From Paraphaeosphaeria minitans (Eukaryota; Ascomycota; Dothideomycetes; Pleosporales; Didymosphaeriaceae), in NCBI GenBank assembly GCA_015832175.1, contig WJXW01000004.1:1240001-1304000 (forward strand): a stretch of DNA of 64,000 nucleotides. The letters run 5' to 3'. Below the pieces are notes generated by a model. That model was not told the DNA's origin, ran no database searches, and was given only the letters and a program-made list of their open reading frames with translations. A program made the translations under genes and the position numbers. This document shows positions 1-11,500 of the stretch, in pieces (the stretch's first letter is position 1; each line of letters starts with the position of its first letter).

Positions 1-551
1 TTCCAGATGCTAATACTTCTTCGCGTGTGAAGTGAGCCATGATGTTGTGCTTGTTCTGGGACAGCTGGTCAGCTTCCAAATAGACAGTTCTCCCAGGCTG
101 AGTGGGGAGTGACGATACAGCCAAGAATAGGGTGATTGGAGAGCTTACTATGCAGATGTGATCACCAACGATACCTACCGTACCTACCGTACTGCAAGGC
201 TTTTGCGGTACCTGCAAGGAGCTCCAATGGGGATGATCAATGCTTCAAGGCTCGAACGCTCAGGAAATCAGAGAAGCGGAATGAACAAGCTTGACATAGG
301 ACAACGACACCTAATGACCGCCACTGTTCAAGTATTGCTGATGCTTGACTACGGCGCTGTCAGCAGCTCGTCCCTCGTCCGCACACGGGAAGTCGCGGGG
401 CAACCTCAAGCGGGGAAGCAACCACCCCGGCTACACCTTCCCCCAGCCCAACCAAGCGCGTACAGCAACCACCTCACAGGTGCTAGATAGATAGTCTAGA
501 TACCTCGCCGACGTCAGACACGACAAAGACGACCCAATTCCAACACCAACA
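1..551. other. gene-free left edge
   Basis: No coding region is supported here. The short open frames lack family features or splice structure. The stretch ends in the 5' region of the SDR gene that follows and holds only short CCTACCGTAC-type repeats around 170-195. Confidence 0.5.
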
Positions 552-1651
552 ATGCACCAGCGCCGAACCTCCCAAACGCAGTCCTCCATCGTCACCCCTC
601 CTCCTCCTCTCCACCCACCTTCATCTTCCACAAGCAACCGGACCATGGCCACCGGCCATCTCAAAGCACCGCTGCAGGGCAAGATCGCGCTCGTGACAGG
701 CGCAACAGGCGGCATTGGCACCGCGGTGTGCCGTCGGCTCGCAGCACTGGGATGCAGCATTGGCATCCATTACAACAGCGACCAGGACGCTGCGCTGGCG
801 CTGCTGGAGGAGTTCAAGGAGGAGTACATGCATGCGTTTGGGAGCAAGTTTGCGTGCTATGGGGCGGATCTGGGGAGCTACGAGGAGGTGAGTGGTTGTG
901 CGCGCCATGTTGACTTGTTCACTTTGCTAGGCGTGGAGAGGAGAGAGATGGCTGATGGCATGTAGGTCAGAGAGCTGCACGAACATATTGTTGCGTTGCT
1001 GGGCCCGCCGAACATCCTGATCAACAATCATGGGGCTACTATCCAGACGGGTGTAAACTCCATGGACGAGGTGTCCATCTCTGCGTTTGAGAATGCCTGG
1101 CGCATCAATTGCGGGTCCTCGTACCTCCTGACTCAGCTATGCATGCCTGCCTTGGAGGGCGAAGGTTGGGGACGGATCATCTTTGTGTCGAGTGTGGCGG
1201 GCATTACCGGCGGGATTATTGGACCGCATTATGCGAGCGCGAAGAGTGCTTTGCACGGGTTGATCCATTGGCTTGCCAATACGTACGCGAGGAAAGGGGT
1301 GAGTGGTTTCAACCTTGGGTTGATGATGACTGAGCAGGCTGATTGTGACTGCAGATTACGGTCAATGGGGTGGCGCCAGCGTTGATCGAGCAGACAAAGA
1401 TGTTGCCAGGAAGCAACGAGGAGCTATTGAAGAGTCGGTTCTCGAGTTCCAGGACAAAGCCATCGCTAACGAAACTGTAGAGGTCCCCGTGGGACGATTG
1501 GGAACGCCGGATGAAGTCGCGGAAACGGTGCTGTGGATGATCAACACGTCGTACGGTAAGACGCACCCATGCCTACTCAAGCCATCAGCTAATCAATACA
1601 GTGACGAACAAAGTCATCGCCGTGGATGGCGGAATGGTTCCGCAGCACTGA
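552..1651 (+). CDS. SDR oxidoreductase, 3-oxoacyl-ACP reductase (FabG/OAR1)-like
   Basis: Short-chain dehydrogenase that probably reduces a keto group with NAD(P)H. Five exons are inferred: 552-887, 966-1298, 1355-1433, 1481-1555, 1602-1651; all joins keep frame and give 290 residues. The Rossmann glycine motif reads TGATGGIG. It is followed by the NNHG motif, the catalytic serine in SSVAG, the YASAK catalytic pair, and a FabG-type end with PVGRLGTPDEVAE and VDGG. A second ATG at 645 has a strong Kozak context (gaccATGG) and gives a 259-residue protein, the usual family length. The extra 31 residues of the longer form are rich in Ser, Thr, Pro and Arg and could be a mitochondrial presequence, which would fit OAR1 of mitochondrial fatty acid synthesis. 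That role is inference; other SDR substrates are possible. Confidence 0.87.
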
Positions 1652-2004
1652 ATTGCGCAAACGAACACTGTGCGGTAGGTGCATGATCCGAGGGACATCG
1701 GACGTCTTTTAGGGATGCTTCAGGGCCAGCAGACGCAACATGTACATGAAATTGTAGTCTCTATTGTGAGTTTGTCTACTCGGCAAAAAGTATCCCACGA
1801 GGGTACGAACACGCCAGAGCTCTTGTCGCAGAATTGTGGATGTATTACCGCCGTCGCCATGAATTGCCATCTTCGTCTAGCACCCGAGCCGACACATGAG
1901 ACGCCGAACGGCCCGAGCAAATGCTCTCCGAGTCTACCCCGCGCTAAGAAGGCGCGCTATCTTGAGCGATCCAAGCTACGGATCGCTTGTTCGCAATGCA
2001 GCGT
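1652..2004. other. intergenic, convergent 3' ends
   Basis: Space between the 3' ends of the SDR gene (plus) and the cytochrome b5 reductase gene (minus). No further feature seen. Confidence 0.5.
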
Positions 2005-3020
2005 CTAGAAGCAGAAGACCTGGTCCTCAAGCTTGCTGACGGGGCGCGCCTTCTGGTATCCCAGGCCCTCGGTGGCCTTCTTGAGCGCAGAGACCATGGG
2101 CGGAGGTCCACACATGAGGATCTTGACGTCCGGTGCCGGGGCGGGGAGCTTGGCCTTGATCATGTCGGCGGTGACGAAGCCCACGCCGCCGTTCCACTTC
2201 TCGGGCGGGTTGTTCAGCACGTAGTGCACCCTGAACTTGGAGTCCTTGGCCGCGATCGCATCAATGTCCTCTTTCAACAGGATGTCTTCGGGGTTGACGT
2301 TCGCGAAGATGAGGTCGACCTCGGTCTTGTCGCCTGCAGCGCGGCCGCGCAGGATCGCCTTGATAATCTGCAACATGGGCGTGATGCCGGTGCCGCCTGC
2401 AATCATGCCAAAGTGTCTGACGAGGTTGGGCGTGTAGACCATGGCGCCCTTGGGGCCGCGGACCTTGATTGTCTGACCGACGGCCATCGAGGCGACATGC
2501 TTGGAGATGTTGCCCGTGGGGTACGACTTGATGAGGAGATCGATGTAGCCGTGGTCTTCGTCGGAGGAGATGGGGGTGTAGGAGCGGACGACTTCCTTGC
2601 CATCTATAGTGGCGGCGAGGGAGATGTGCTGGCCGATGGGGAGACCGAGAATGTCTGTTGGGCGGGGCAGCGCTAGGCGGTAGCTGGAGTGCATCAGCAG
2701 AGGGCAGCAGTAGAGGATTGAGAGGACACTGCGTACATTGCTGTATTGTGGGACAGAATCGTCTTTTCCTGGAGAGGGAATTCCTGGAACTCATTGGGCT
2801 TGAGCACCTTCCGGGGAGCTTTGAGAATCAGCATGCGCGCTCACACATTGTCCTGGATCCTTTGCTCACCGTTGGTGTACACCTTCCACCCTCCCAGCAT
2901 AACAGCCAAAGCTGCGGCAAAAGGCAGCCATTCCTTCTTGACAATTGCGGTCCCAACAAGGAGCAGCGCCGACGGGATGTACACGCCCTGGACATGCTGG
3001 GTGGCGAAGAGGCCCGACAT
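2005..3020 (-). CDS. CBR1: NADH-cytochrome b5 reductase
   Basis: FAD enzyme that passes electrons from NADH to cytochrome b5 (sterol and fatty acid desaturation; in yeast Cbr1 also supports diphthamide synthesis). Three exons on the minus strand, 3020-2870, 2818-2737 and 2683-2005, give 303 residues, typical of Cbr1. The N-terminus begins [16 protein letters not shown] and holds a hydrophobic anchor segment (about residues 12-45), placing it on the outer mitochondrial or ER membrane. The FAD motif RSYTPISS, the phosphate-binding GxIS region (GNISKHV), the NADH-binding GGTGITPM and CGPPPM are all present, and the end FCF is typical. Both introns are about 50 bp. MCR1 is the alternative, but the short N-terminus and the anchor favour CBR1. 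Confidence 0.93.
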
Positions 3021-3719
3021 GGTGACGAGCGTTCTGAGTGCGAGGCGGGGGGCCGGTCTGGTGGGGTTGACGTGTGTGGAGGGCAGTCAATTGAGGGCTC
3101 CGAGGGGAAATATATAACAAAATGCCGCTGCGGCAGCGATTGTCTGTTGTGGGGTATCTAGTCTAGGTAGATACTGTTGTCAGGCAGAGGAGAGGGTCCA
3201 GTCGCCCGTGCTTCGGCGTATGCACTGTGCAGCGCGAGAATAAGGCCTTGATCAGCCCACCCCTCGGCGACTGCCGCTGATAGGTGCGCGTAGCGAGTGG
3301 CCTAGCAAGCTGGGAGAGCAACAGCGGGCGAGTGGGTTTCGCGTCGCGGCGAGGTGTTGCGATGTCGTTTGTGTGAGTGAGAATCGTGTTCAACGGCAGA
3401 CGTCGCGATATATTTATTGCGCGTGCATTTCAACTCGTACACGTAGCGGAAGCGGAATCTTGCATCGCTTTGGGAAGGAGTACCCGGCGGGCACCTTCCG
3501 CCCTTTTACCGGTACCTACCTAGTCTACGAGTAGTCTAGTCTAGTCTACCTACCTAACCGAGCTATCGCAATGACGGAAGGCAACGCGACTTCACACCGT
3601 AAAGACTACATTGTCCCTGCAAGACCAAGATGAATGAAGGTGCCTACATATACCCGCGTCAAGCAATACCGAGTATTACGGCATCTCCACCGTCACCACG
3701 ATACAATTAGTAGAAGCTA
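3021..3719. other. intergenic upstream of CBR1
   Basis: Promoter side of the b5 reductase gene. Around 3510-3560 there is a run of short TAGTCTAG/CTACCTACC repeats. No coding region is supported. Confidence 0.4.
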
Positions 3720-3950
3720 TCAATGGTTCTTTTGCTAACAACATGTTCTTATTAATTCCTGTGGAGGTGAGCTGAAGGTGCTGCTTAGGGTGATCAACTG
3801 TATTGTCACTGAGCAGGAGAAGCCTGTTCAGAAGTGCGTCTTATATAGACCTAGTTTACATAAGGAAGTAGTAAGCTGAGTGGGAAGCTCGTCTTAGTCA
3901 TGTGATCACCTCTTGGGTGATCGTCCTGTAGGGCCCATGGGCCCTACCCG
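3720..3950 (-). mobile_element. possible solo LTR or LTR-like remnant
   Basis: Read on the minus strand, this AT-richer block has a TATA-like TCTATATAAG near 3845, two copies of GATCACC/GGTGATC forming a 7-bp-arm inverted repeat (3904-3922), and a perfect 20-bp palindrome at 3928-3947. It lies in a gene-free region and looks like fungal LTR promoter DNA. I could not identify both termini, a target-site duplication or an internal retrotransposon region, so this stays tentative. It could equally be an ordinary promoter or MITE fragment. Confidence 0.25.
3928..3947. repeat. perfect 20-bp palindrome
   Basis: GTAGGGCCCATGGGCCCTAC is identical to its reverse complement. It sits beside a second inverted repeat (3904-3922). 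Confidence 0.9.
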
Positions 3951-4395
3951 TGTATCTCATATGCCACAATTCCACAAGTAAGTACCGTACCTAACGCTGT
4001 AATGTGGTGTACATCTTTCACTTCACCTCTCGAACCCATGTAAAACAAGTGCCAAAGAAACCCAACACCGGAAACAAAACATGGCCACACCATAATTCAA
4101 AATACCCGCAGACCCAAAAAAAAAGAACACACGGTCGACCCTACCCCTAGACCCTAGATCGCTGCATGAGACTCTACGAGCTCGCCACGAAGAACGAACA
4201 ATAGAGCAGGGGGGGTATTCTTCAAGAACCACTCTCAACATGTAAGTATATATAGGCTATATGGGTCGTAAAGTGAAGACCATGCACTCACTCCAAAACG
4301 AATGCAAAGCTCAGACACCTTTCGCTTCCCAAGCCCTCGACCCGCGTCTCCATCTCTCCACCTCTACGGATCCTCGCCACCTCTACATCGCCTCC

Positions 4396-4926
4396 TCAAA
4401 CTGTCCCCTCGTGCTGTCCACCCGCAGCCCCCGCCTCCGCCTCCGCCTCTGCCTTCAACTCTGCCTCCACCTCTGCCCTCTCCCTCCCCTCCTCCCTCCC
4501 CTCCATAGCCTCCACCAACACTCTAACCTTTTTCTCCTCCTCCACACCCTTCTCATACATATCCCTCAACAACGCCCCCAAAACACCAGTATCCCTCAAA
4601 TCCGCATGCAGAATAACATCACTTGCACGCCGCGGCCGCCTTACACCATCGGATTCGAGCTCATCGCCCTCTCCGCAGCTCGATGAGTCGGCGATGGGTT
4701 GGTCGCGGGGCGTGGGTGGGTGAGGGTGCGGGTGTGGGAGCGTGGGGTTGTGCATACGCAGGCCAGGGCTGGAGGCGCTCAATGTGTTGGAGGGGCCGCG
4801 TTGCGAAGACGTATCGGAGAATTTTGGGGGGAGGCTTGGGGTGGATGCTGTTTGTTGTGTCGTGGCCATCGTAGGGCTGATCGTGGGTGTGGAATCTTCA
4901 GTCTTGGGCTCGTCGTTGGGGTTCAT
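4396..4926 (-). CDS. hypothetical acidic helical protein
   Basis: Single open frame; the start at 4926 (MNPNDEPKTEDSTP) is preferred over 4995 because the upstream stretch is not protein-like. About 176 residues. The N-terminal half is Ser/Thr/Pro-rich and probably disordered. The C-terminal half is charged and helical: RRPRRASDVILHADLRDTG, then LLRDMYEKGVEEEKK, then an Ala/Glu-rich tail. I do not recognise a family. The helix with its regular hydrophobic positions argues for a real gene, but the sequence is low in complexity and the antisense strand is also open, so there is doubt. Confidence 0.5.
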   Translation of the reverse strand: MNPNDEPKTEDSTPTISPTMATTQQTASTPSLPPKFSDTSSQRGPSNTLSASSPGLRMHNPTLPHPHPHPPTPRDQPIADSSSCGEGDELESDGVRRPRRASDVILHADLRDTGVLGALLRDMYEKGVEEEKKVRVLVEAMEGREEGRERAEVEAELKAEAEAEAGAAGGQHEGTV

Positions 4927-5559
4927 TTTCGTGAGTGCGTACCTGTTGGGTTGATCGTGGAGCTGTGTGAAGTGTTGTAATAATGTGCAGGGCAATCAAC
5001 CGCTGGCGGGTCTTATAGAGAGGTGGAAGATATGAGCACAAGGGCCTGCTGCTTGTGACTTGTGCTGCGTAGATGAAAGTACATGTCCTATGCTGGGTGA
5101 GTCAAATTCTGCTTGACCGACACAGTCATGCGGTTGAAGTCATCGAGAGCTGAGTGTACAGTGAACATATTCAGGTCATTTAAACTTTCAATCCTCCAAT
5201 CCAAGCGAAGCCGCGCGTGGAAAATGCAATAGGCACTGCATGTCCCAACCCAATCCCAAATACCGGAAACCAATGCCGCCATTATACATGCGTGCGTCCA
5301 AAGATATCCCACCACCAGATACGAAACGCTCACAAAAACGCCCTAGACCGTATTATGATCCTGATAGTCCTCTTCCTTCTAAGCCCACCCTTCTCGTCGA
5401 CATCCGTGATCTCGATCTCTTTCTCCACCTGTTCGTCGACGAGCGTCCTCTCATCACCATCCTCATCCGCCCGTTCTAGTTCAGATTCCTCAACGATATC
5501 CTCAACAGTTGGATTCAGGTGCCCGGACCTCTTCCCTCCCCTCACCGAGGTCCCACCTA
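4927..5559. other. intergenic, possible short ORFs
   Basis: Lies between the hypothetical gene and the 3' end of the myosin gene. A plus-strand frame from 5240 (79 codons) and an acidic minus-strand frame ending at 5330 overlap each other. Neither has supporting splice or family features, so neither is called. Confidence 0.35.
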
Positions 5560-8500
5560 CTACAAAAAACCCTTCTGGCCAGAAATGCGTCGCAGCCCAC
5601 GCATACTTCGCAAACTCCCCATGTTAGCCTTATCTCCGGGGGTCAAATCGCCGAACTCGCCGGGCATCAAGAGGCCGATAGATGAGCCTCGATGGCTGCG
5701 GCTGTCGCCAGCTTCGCTGCCCGCGCCTGGCACACCCAGAGCGCTGCGACGCTCAACTCGAAGACTCTTCCAACCTTCAAGCTCGCGCTCGAGACGGAGT
5801 GTTTTCTCCCGTTCCTCCCGAAGTTCGCGATCAGCACGTTTCGCGGCAAGATGGTTGGTAGAGTCGGATGACTGAAGCTCATCGATGGTGGAAAGGAGAT
5901 TGGAGATCTTGTCTCGCGCCTTATTCAAGTCTTCTATGACAGAAGCGTTCTGCTTGTCGCGGCGTTCAATTTGGCTCTGTAGGTCCTTAACCGTTCGATC
6001 GACATTTCGAACGCTGCGCGATTCGGAAAGACGGGTGGACTCGGATGATTCGAGAGTTTTCTCGAGCTGCAGCGGTCGTTAGTACATAACACTGTGTTTC
6101 CGTCCAGCTGTGACTTACCTCTTGAATGCGACCGTGCAAGAACCTGACGTCTTTGCCAGCCGACCCGCTGTATCCCTTGGTCTCTAGATCCACAAGACGC
6201 AGCTGCAGGTCTTTCAGGTTCTTCTCGACAGCAGCCTTCTCCTTGTGCAACTGAACGTTAGATTCCCGCTCGGCGACAATATCCTTTTGAATCTCTTGCG
6301 CCAGTGCATCAGCACGTCGCATCTTTCCGACAGCCGCCGCGGCAATGTCTTCCTGTTGAGCAAGGCCGGATTTCAACTCGAGCAGCTCGCGATTGTAGGT
6401 GGCAGCGTTCCTCATGGCCGGAGACTCCGAGTTTGAGAGATCGTCAAGCTTGTCAGCAGCCTCCTGGAGGCGCACTTCAAGTCGCCTCTTTTCTTCGATG
6501 GTGGAGTCGCGCTCAGCAGCGATGTCGTCGACGTTAGTTCGGAGATTGCGGACTTGTGAGAGCAAGCTGACGATCTTTGATTGCGCCTCGTTGTGGGCAT
6601 TTGCTGCCTCGTCGCGCGAGTTCGAGATGTCCTGAAGGGTCATCTCAAGCCTGCTCTTCTCTTTCGCCCATGTGGATGAGTTGAGGACCTCGTCATCCCA
6701 TTTGTTTCTCAGCTCCTCGATCTCCTCTTTCAAGCGACCGTTCTCTTCACGGACATAGAGAACATTCTCCCGCTCAAGATCAAGCTCATGTGTCAATGAT
6801 GACAACTCGTTCTGATACTTCTTCCTCGTCTGTTCGATCGATGTTTCGGTATCCTCAAGATCGTGCTCTCGTTGGTTCCTGTAGTCCTCGAGCTCATTCT
6901 GAAGACGCTTCTTCGAATGCAGAGCACTCTCGAGATCAGTAGAAAGATCCTCCAAGCGCTCTTCGTGCTGTTGCACCTGCCGTTGCAGGTCCTCAACCAT
7001 GCCATCCATCTGCTTCCGCTCTGACATGATCGTCGCGCACTGCTCCTCAGCTTCCCGAGCTTGGGTCTTCGCAAATTGCTCCGCACGAGACGCCTTCAAT
7101 ACAGATATTTCTGCTTGTTCAAGTTTGTTGAAGTATTCGTCCGCACGGTTCTTGTACAGGTCAAGGCTGGAAGTGACATCGACGAGCCGGGAGGTCTCGT
7201 TATCCAATCGTATCTGCAGATCCGTAAACTCTTGGAGAAGATGGTCGTGGTTTGCACGTTCCTCCTCTCGTTCGTCGTACAACTCGTCAAGCTCCGACTT
7301 CGTGTCCCGAAGTTCAACTTCAAGAGAGACCTTTGCGTGCTTGATCTCGTCGAACGTGGTCTTGACTTCAGCAATTTCATTGACGGTGGCGTTATGTGCC
7401 TGCAGTAACGCCTTCCTGGATTGCTCTTGCGAGGTCAAAAGATCGAACAGCTCTTCGTGCGACTTAGTCTGTACTTCCTTGTAGGAAAGTTCTCCTGACC
7501 TCAAGCTATGCTCCAAGGAAGAGACCTTCTTTGCTGAGTCGTCGAGCATATCGTGGAGACGGAAGTTCTCTCGCTCAAGCTTCTGCACGCGCCGGACCGA
7601 GGGGCTATCGTCCTGCCAGCCGTTGCGAACAGGGGAGCGATCGATTTGGCTTTGCAGATGGCGATTTCGCATCTCTGACATTTGTAGTTGGGTTTGTACT
7701 TGTTCCAGTTCCGCAGCAAGGTCCATACGGTTATTCAAGATGACCGTATCGAGTGTGCGATCGGACTTTGCAGAGGTGTTCGTGGCATTACTAATATGTC
7801 TCTGATTGGTAGGCGTGTTCGACCTCGAGAACTGCTTGCGAGTCTCACTGTCCTTGCGCTGGTGAGAGGGCGACCGACGGCCGTTTACTTGGCTGCTGTT
7901 CATCTCCTCGAGCAAGGCACGCTTCGAATTGGCATGGCGAGAGTCCATCTCTTGAAGCTCGCCCTCATGTCTATCGCGCAGTTCGTCCAGTTGAGCCTCA
8001 GCTCGGGAGTAACGTTCTGAGGCCACGCGGAGGGCTTGGTTGGCGGCTTCCAAGCGTTCGGCCATGTCAACTGCATTGCTGATGTCCGGCTTGGCTGCTT
8101 CATAGGCGACAGGCCCATCGCTAGCGTGGGGATTGAAGACCTTAAGAAGAAGGACAAGCTGTTGACGGCATTCTTCAAGCTCGCTATTGCTGCTATCCAA
8201 CGCTGATTGAGCGGCACGTGTGTTTGTCTGGGCTTGAGTTCGCAATTGTCGTTCAGTTTCGAGCTTTCGGTTCGCATCCGCCAACTGGAGTGCTACAGTG
8301 GAAGATGTTTTCTCAGCATTGCGGCTAGTCTTGTGCTCTCGGTTGATCTCGTGATTGAGGTCTTCCAGGCTGAGAGAAAGCTTCTCCTTCTGCTTCTCAA
8401 GGGAGGTAATGGTCAACTGAGCATCTTCAAGCTGGTAAGTCAAACGCTTGCTCTCCTCTTCAGCCTTGCTTTTCTCGGTGGTAAGCTGCGCAATCCGGGA

Positions 8501-11500
8501 TCGTTGCGAGTCGCCGGCCCTTGAATTGGACCGTGCAATGTCCAGGTTCTTCTGTTGAAGCTTGTTCAATAGCGCCCGGTTGTCGTTTTCGGATGCAGTC
8601 AAGCGGCCCTTGATCGTGACCACTTCACGCTCGAGACGTTCCTTCTGTTGATCGTTGCGGAGTTTGAAGGATTCTGAATCACCAAGTATTTGCGTCAGAC
8701 TGTGGACCTGTTCAGCGAGATCGTTTCTTTCCGCCTCAAGCTGATCTAGTTGTTGGTCTTTCGCCTCGAGTTCCTTAAGCTGAGCCGCCTGCCGTTCCAT
8801 TGCAAGCCTACTTTGCGTGCGTTCTGCCTCAGCGTCGGCATCCAGCTTCTCCTCCTGCAGCTTCAGGTACTTCTCGCGAAGGCTGCGCAATTCCGTTTGG
8901 TAATCCTTCCGCTCCTTCTCTACCGCCACCCGGGATTCGGTTGCTCTTCGAAGCACGTCCTGCTGAGCATACATCTCCTTCTCGATGGTGATCTTTGACT
9001 CATTCAGGGCATCGAAATCGCGTTTCAGCGTGTCGTACCTATGCTCACCAAGAAGCTCTACGTCATCGCGGGACTGCCGCTCACGACTAAGCTCGCGTTG
9101 GACTTCGAAGAGCTGACTCTTGAGATCTTCAATCTGCTCTTCCAAGAGTCTCCTTCCCTCGCTAGACTTGGCGTCTTCGGAAATTTTCTCTTCTAGCAGG
9201 CGTTTGGCATCTGCGGCTTCGCGTTCGAGTTGCTGCTTTTGGGAGCGCATCGCATCAAGCTCTGCATTTGCCTCACGGAGGCGTTTTTGCAAATCATCAT
9301 GCTTCGATGCCAACGTCTTTTTCTCGCTGTCAAACAGCTGGCGATCGGATTCATAGCTCTTGAGATCTGTCTTTAGGATCGCCAGTTCACTCTCTTTTCG
9401 TCTGATCAAGTCTTCGTAGCTCGTTGACGTAGATGAAAGATCGGCGATCTGTTGACGTACTTGGCGATTCTCGTCAAGCAATTCTTTGACTTGATGCTTA
9501 GTATTCTGCAGCTCCTTGTTTGATGCCGCAAGCTTAATGTCTAGGTCTTGATCGGTTTTCAATAGCTTCATTTCGAGGTCCTGAATCTTCCGTTCTTTCA
9601 AGGATAGATGGCTCTTCAACATCTTGACCTCTTGGTTCAGGGATTCCTCGACTTGACTGTGTTCAGACTTCGCCTTTTCGAGATCCACCATTCGTTGATC
9701 CAGTTTTGCAAGTTGGTCTTCTAGATCTTGCTTCTCACCTTCAAGATTCCCGATGATCTGGCCCGCTTGCTCAAGCTCATTGCGCCAGAGCTCGGCCTGC
9801 TCTTCGGCCTTCTTTTTGGCTTCCATTAGTACGTCCAACTGGTCTTCAAGCTTGTCCTGGTCCTCAATGGCTCCAGCAAGTTTCTCGGAGAGCTCGGCCT
9901 CGCGGATCTGAAGACGTTTGAAAATTTCCTCCTTGTCGAGAGCCAGGGCACGTTCACTTTCCAAAGTCTTTTGGATGCGCTGGATGTCCATCTCCGCACG
10001 ACGACGATCATCCTCAACGCGTAGTTTGTCTGCCGCTTCCTGCTGCATCTTCTCTTCTAGCTTTTGAATCATTGCGTCCCGCTTCTTCACTTCCGCAGCT
10101 TGGCGAGTCGCGCCCAGCATCGGCCTCATACGAGCAAAGAGCCTCCACCAAGGATTGGATTGTAGATCAAGGTAGACTTGGAAGTTTCGCTGGATGATCC
10201 GCGTGGCCTCAGCTCGATACAAACGCTTATGAGCAATGCGACGTTGGATAAAGCCTCTGGCGGAAGATTGAAATCGGGTGATTATATCGCGTATGAGTGT
10301 GTCGCGTTGCTCTTCTAGCTCAGCTAGAACACCAGCCCGGAAGAAAACCTTCGTGATACCAACACGATAGAGTGCAGTGTCCATGTGAAGCTTCTCAAGG
10401 ATCATCTTGGCGGCAACCTGTCCTTCAAGATAGCCATTCGGCAGGTCGTTGCAGAGGACTTCGTAGCGCTGACGGAATTCTACGAAAGGAAGTCGGTTAG
10501 GGAAGCCAGTGCGGGCAATCCTTATTCCTTCTAGCACACCGTTACATCGTAGTTGATCCAGCACCAAGGGCGCACTGAATTGCTTCGGTCGCTTCTTGTG
10601 ATTCGGAAGAATGCAGCGCACGAAATGGGGGTGCGTTGAATGGAGTTGTGTCATCAGTGTAGACAGTTGCTCCTTGTAGCGTTGGGCCACCGTCCGAAAC
10701 AAGCCTTTCTTGACGCGACTTCGAACTCCACCAATGCTGTCATCAGTATCTGCACAGTCCGCAAAAAGAGTCGCAACATGCTTATCTGAGGAGCCAGCTA
10801 GCAGGCGGGTAACGTTGTCGTTCAGAGGATCCTTGTTCTTCTCTAGCCAGCCCTCCGTAGAGTACTCGACTTCAGCAGCGTAATGCGTCAACATGAAGCC
10901 CTGGGTAAGCAAAGAGCGCTTGTACTTAGTGCTTTTACGATCCCAGAGAGAATGCAATTTTTCGGTGAAGCTCTTATCCGTAGCTTTTGGCATAACGCTG
11001 TCCTCGTCCAGGCAAGAGAAGATACCAATAGGGTTTGGCAGCTCGATGAGGTCGATTGTTGGTTGCAGGTCCCGGCCGAAGTCAATGAATTTCCACTCAA
11101 TCTGCTCACGCGCGTACTCCTCTTGCTCTAAAACAAACATGTGATGGTTGAAGAACTGCTGCAGCTTCTCGTTGGTATAATTGATGCAAAGCTGTTCGAA
11201 AGAGTTCTCTTCGAAAATTTCGAAGCCAGCAATATCAAGAACGCCGATAAAATGGGAGTCATCACCGCCCGACCCTGTGCGGTCCAGTTGACGATTGATG
11301 CGGTCTACAAGGTCGCCAAAGCCTCGCTCATAGATGCCCTTCGCCAGGGCATCGATGGCAAGATTGACTTGTTCTGGGGTTTGGACCTTCTCTACCCATT
11401 CACGGCCTGCTTTGACACGCGGATGCAACAAAGCCTTGACGAAATCTTCTAAGGGAACTCCAAGAAGCTGGCACACCTTTTGCGCTTGCTCCATCGACTC

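Noticed and set aside
1987..2676. 229-codon plus-strand frame
   Set aside because: Exact antisense of the cytochrome b5 reductase exon 3; the minus strand has the family motifs.
5217..5627. 136-codon plus-strand frame with a hydrophobic stretch
   Set aside because: Overlaps the myosin 3' coding end on the other strand and is Ser-rich low complexity; no support for a gene.
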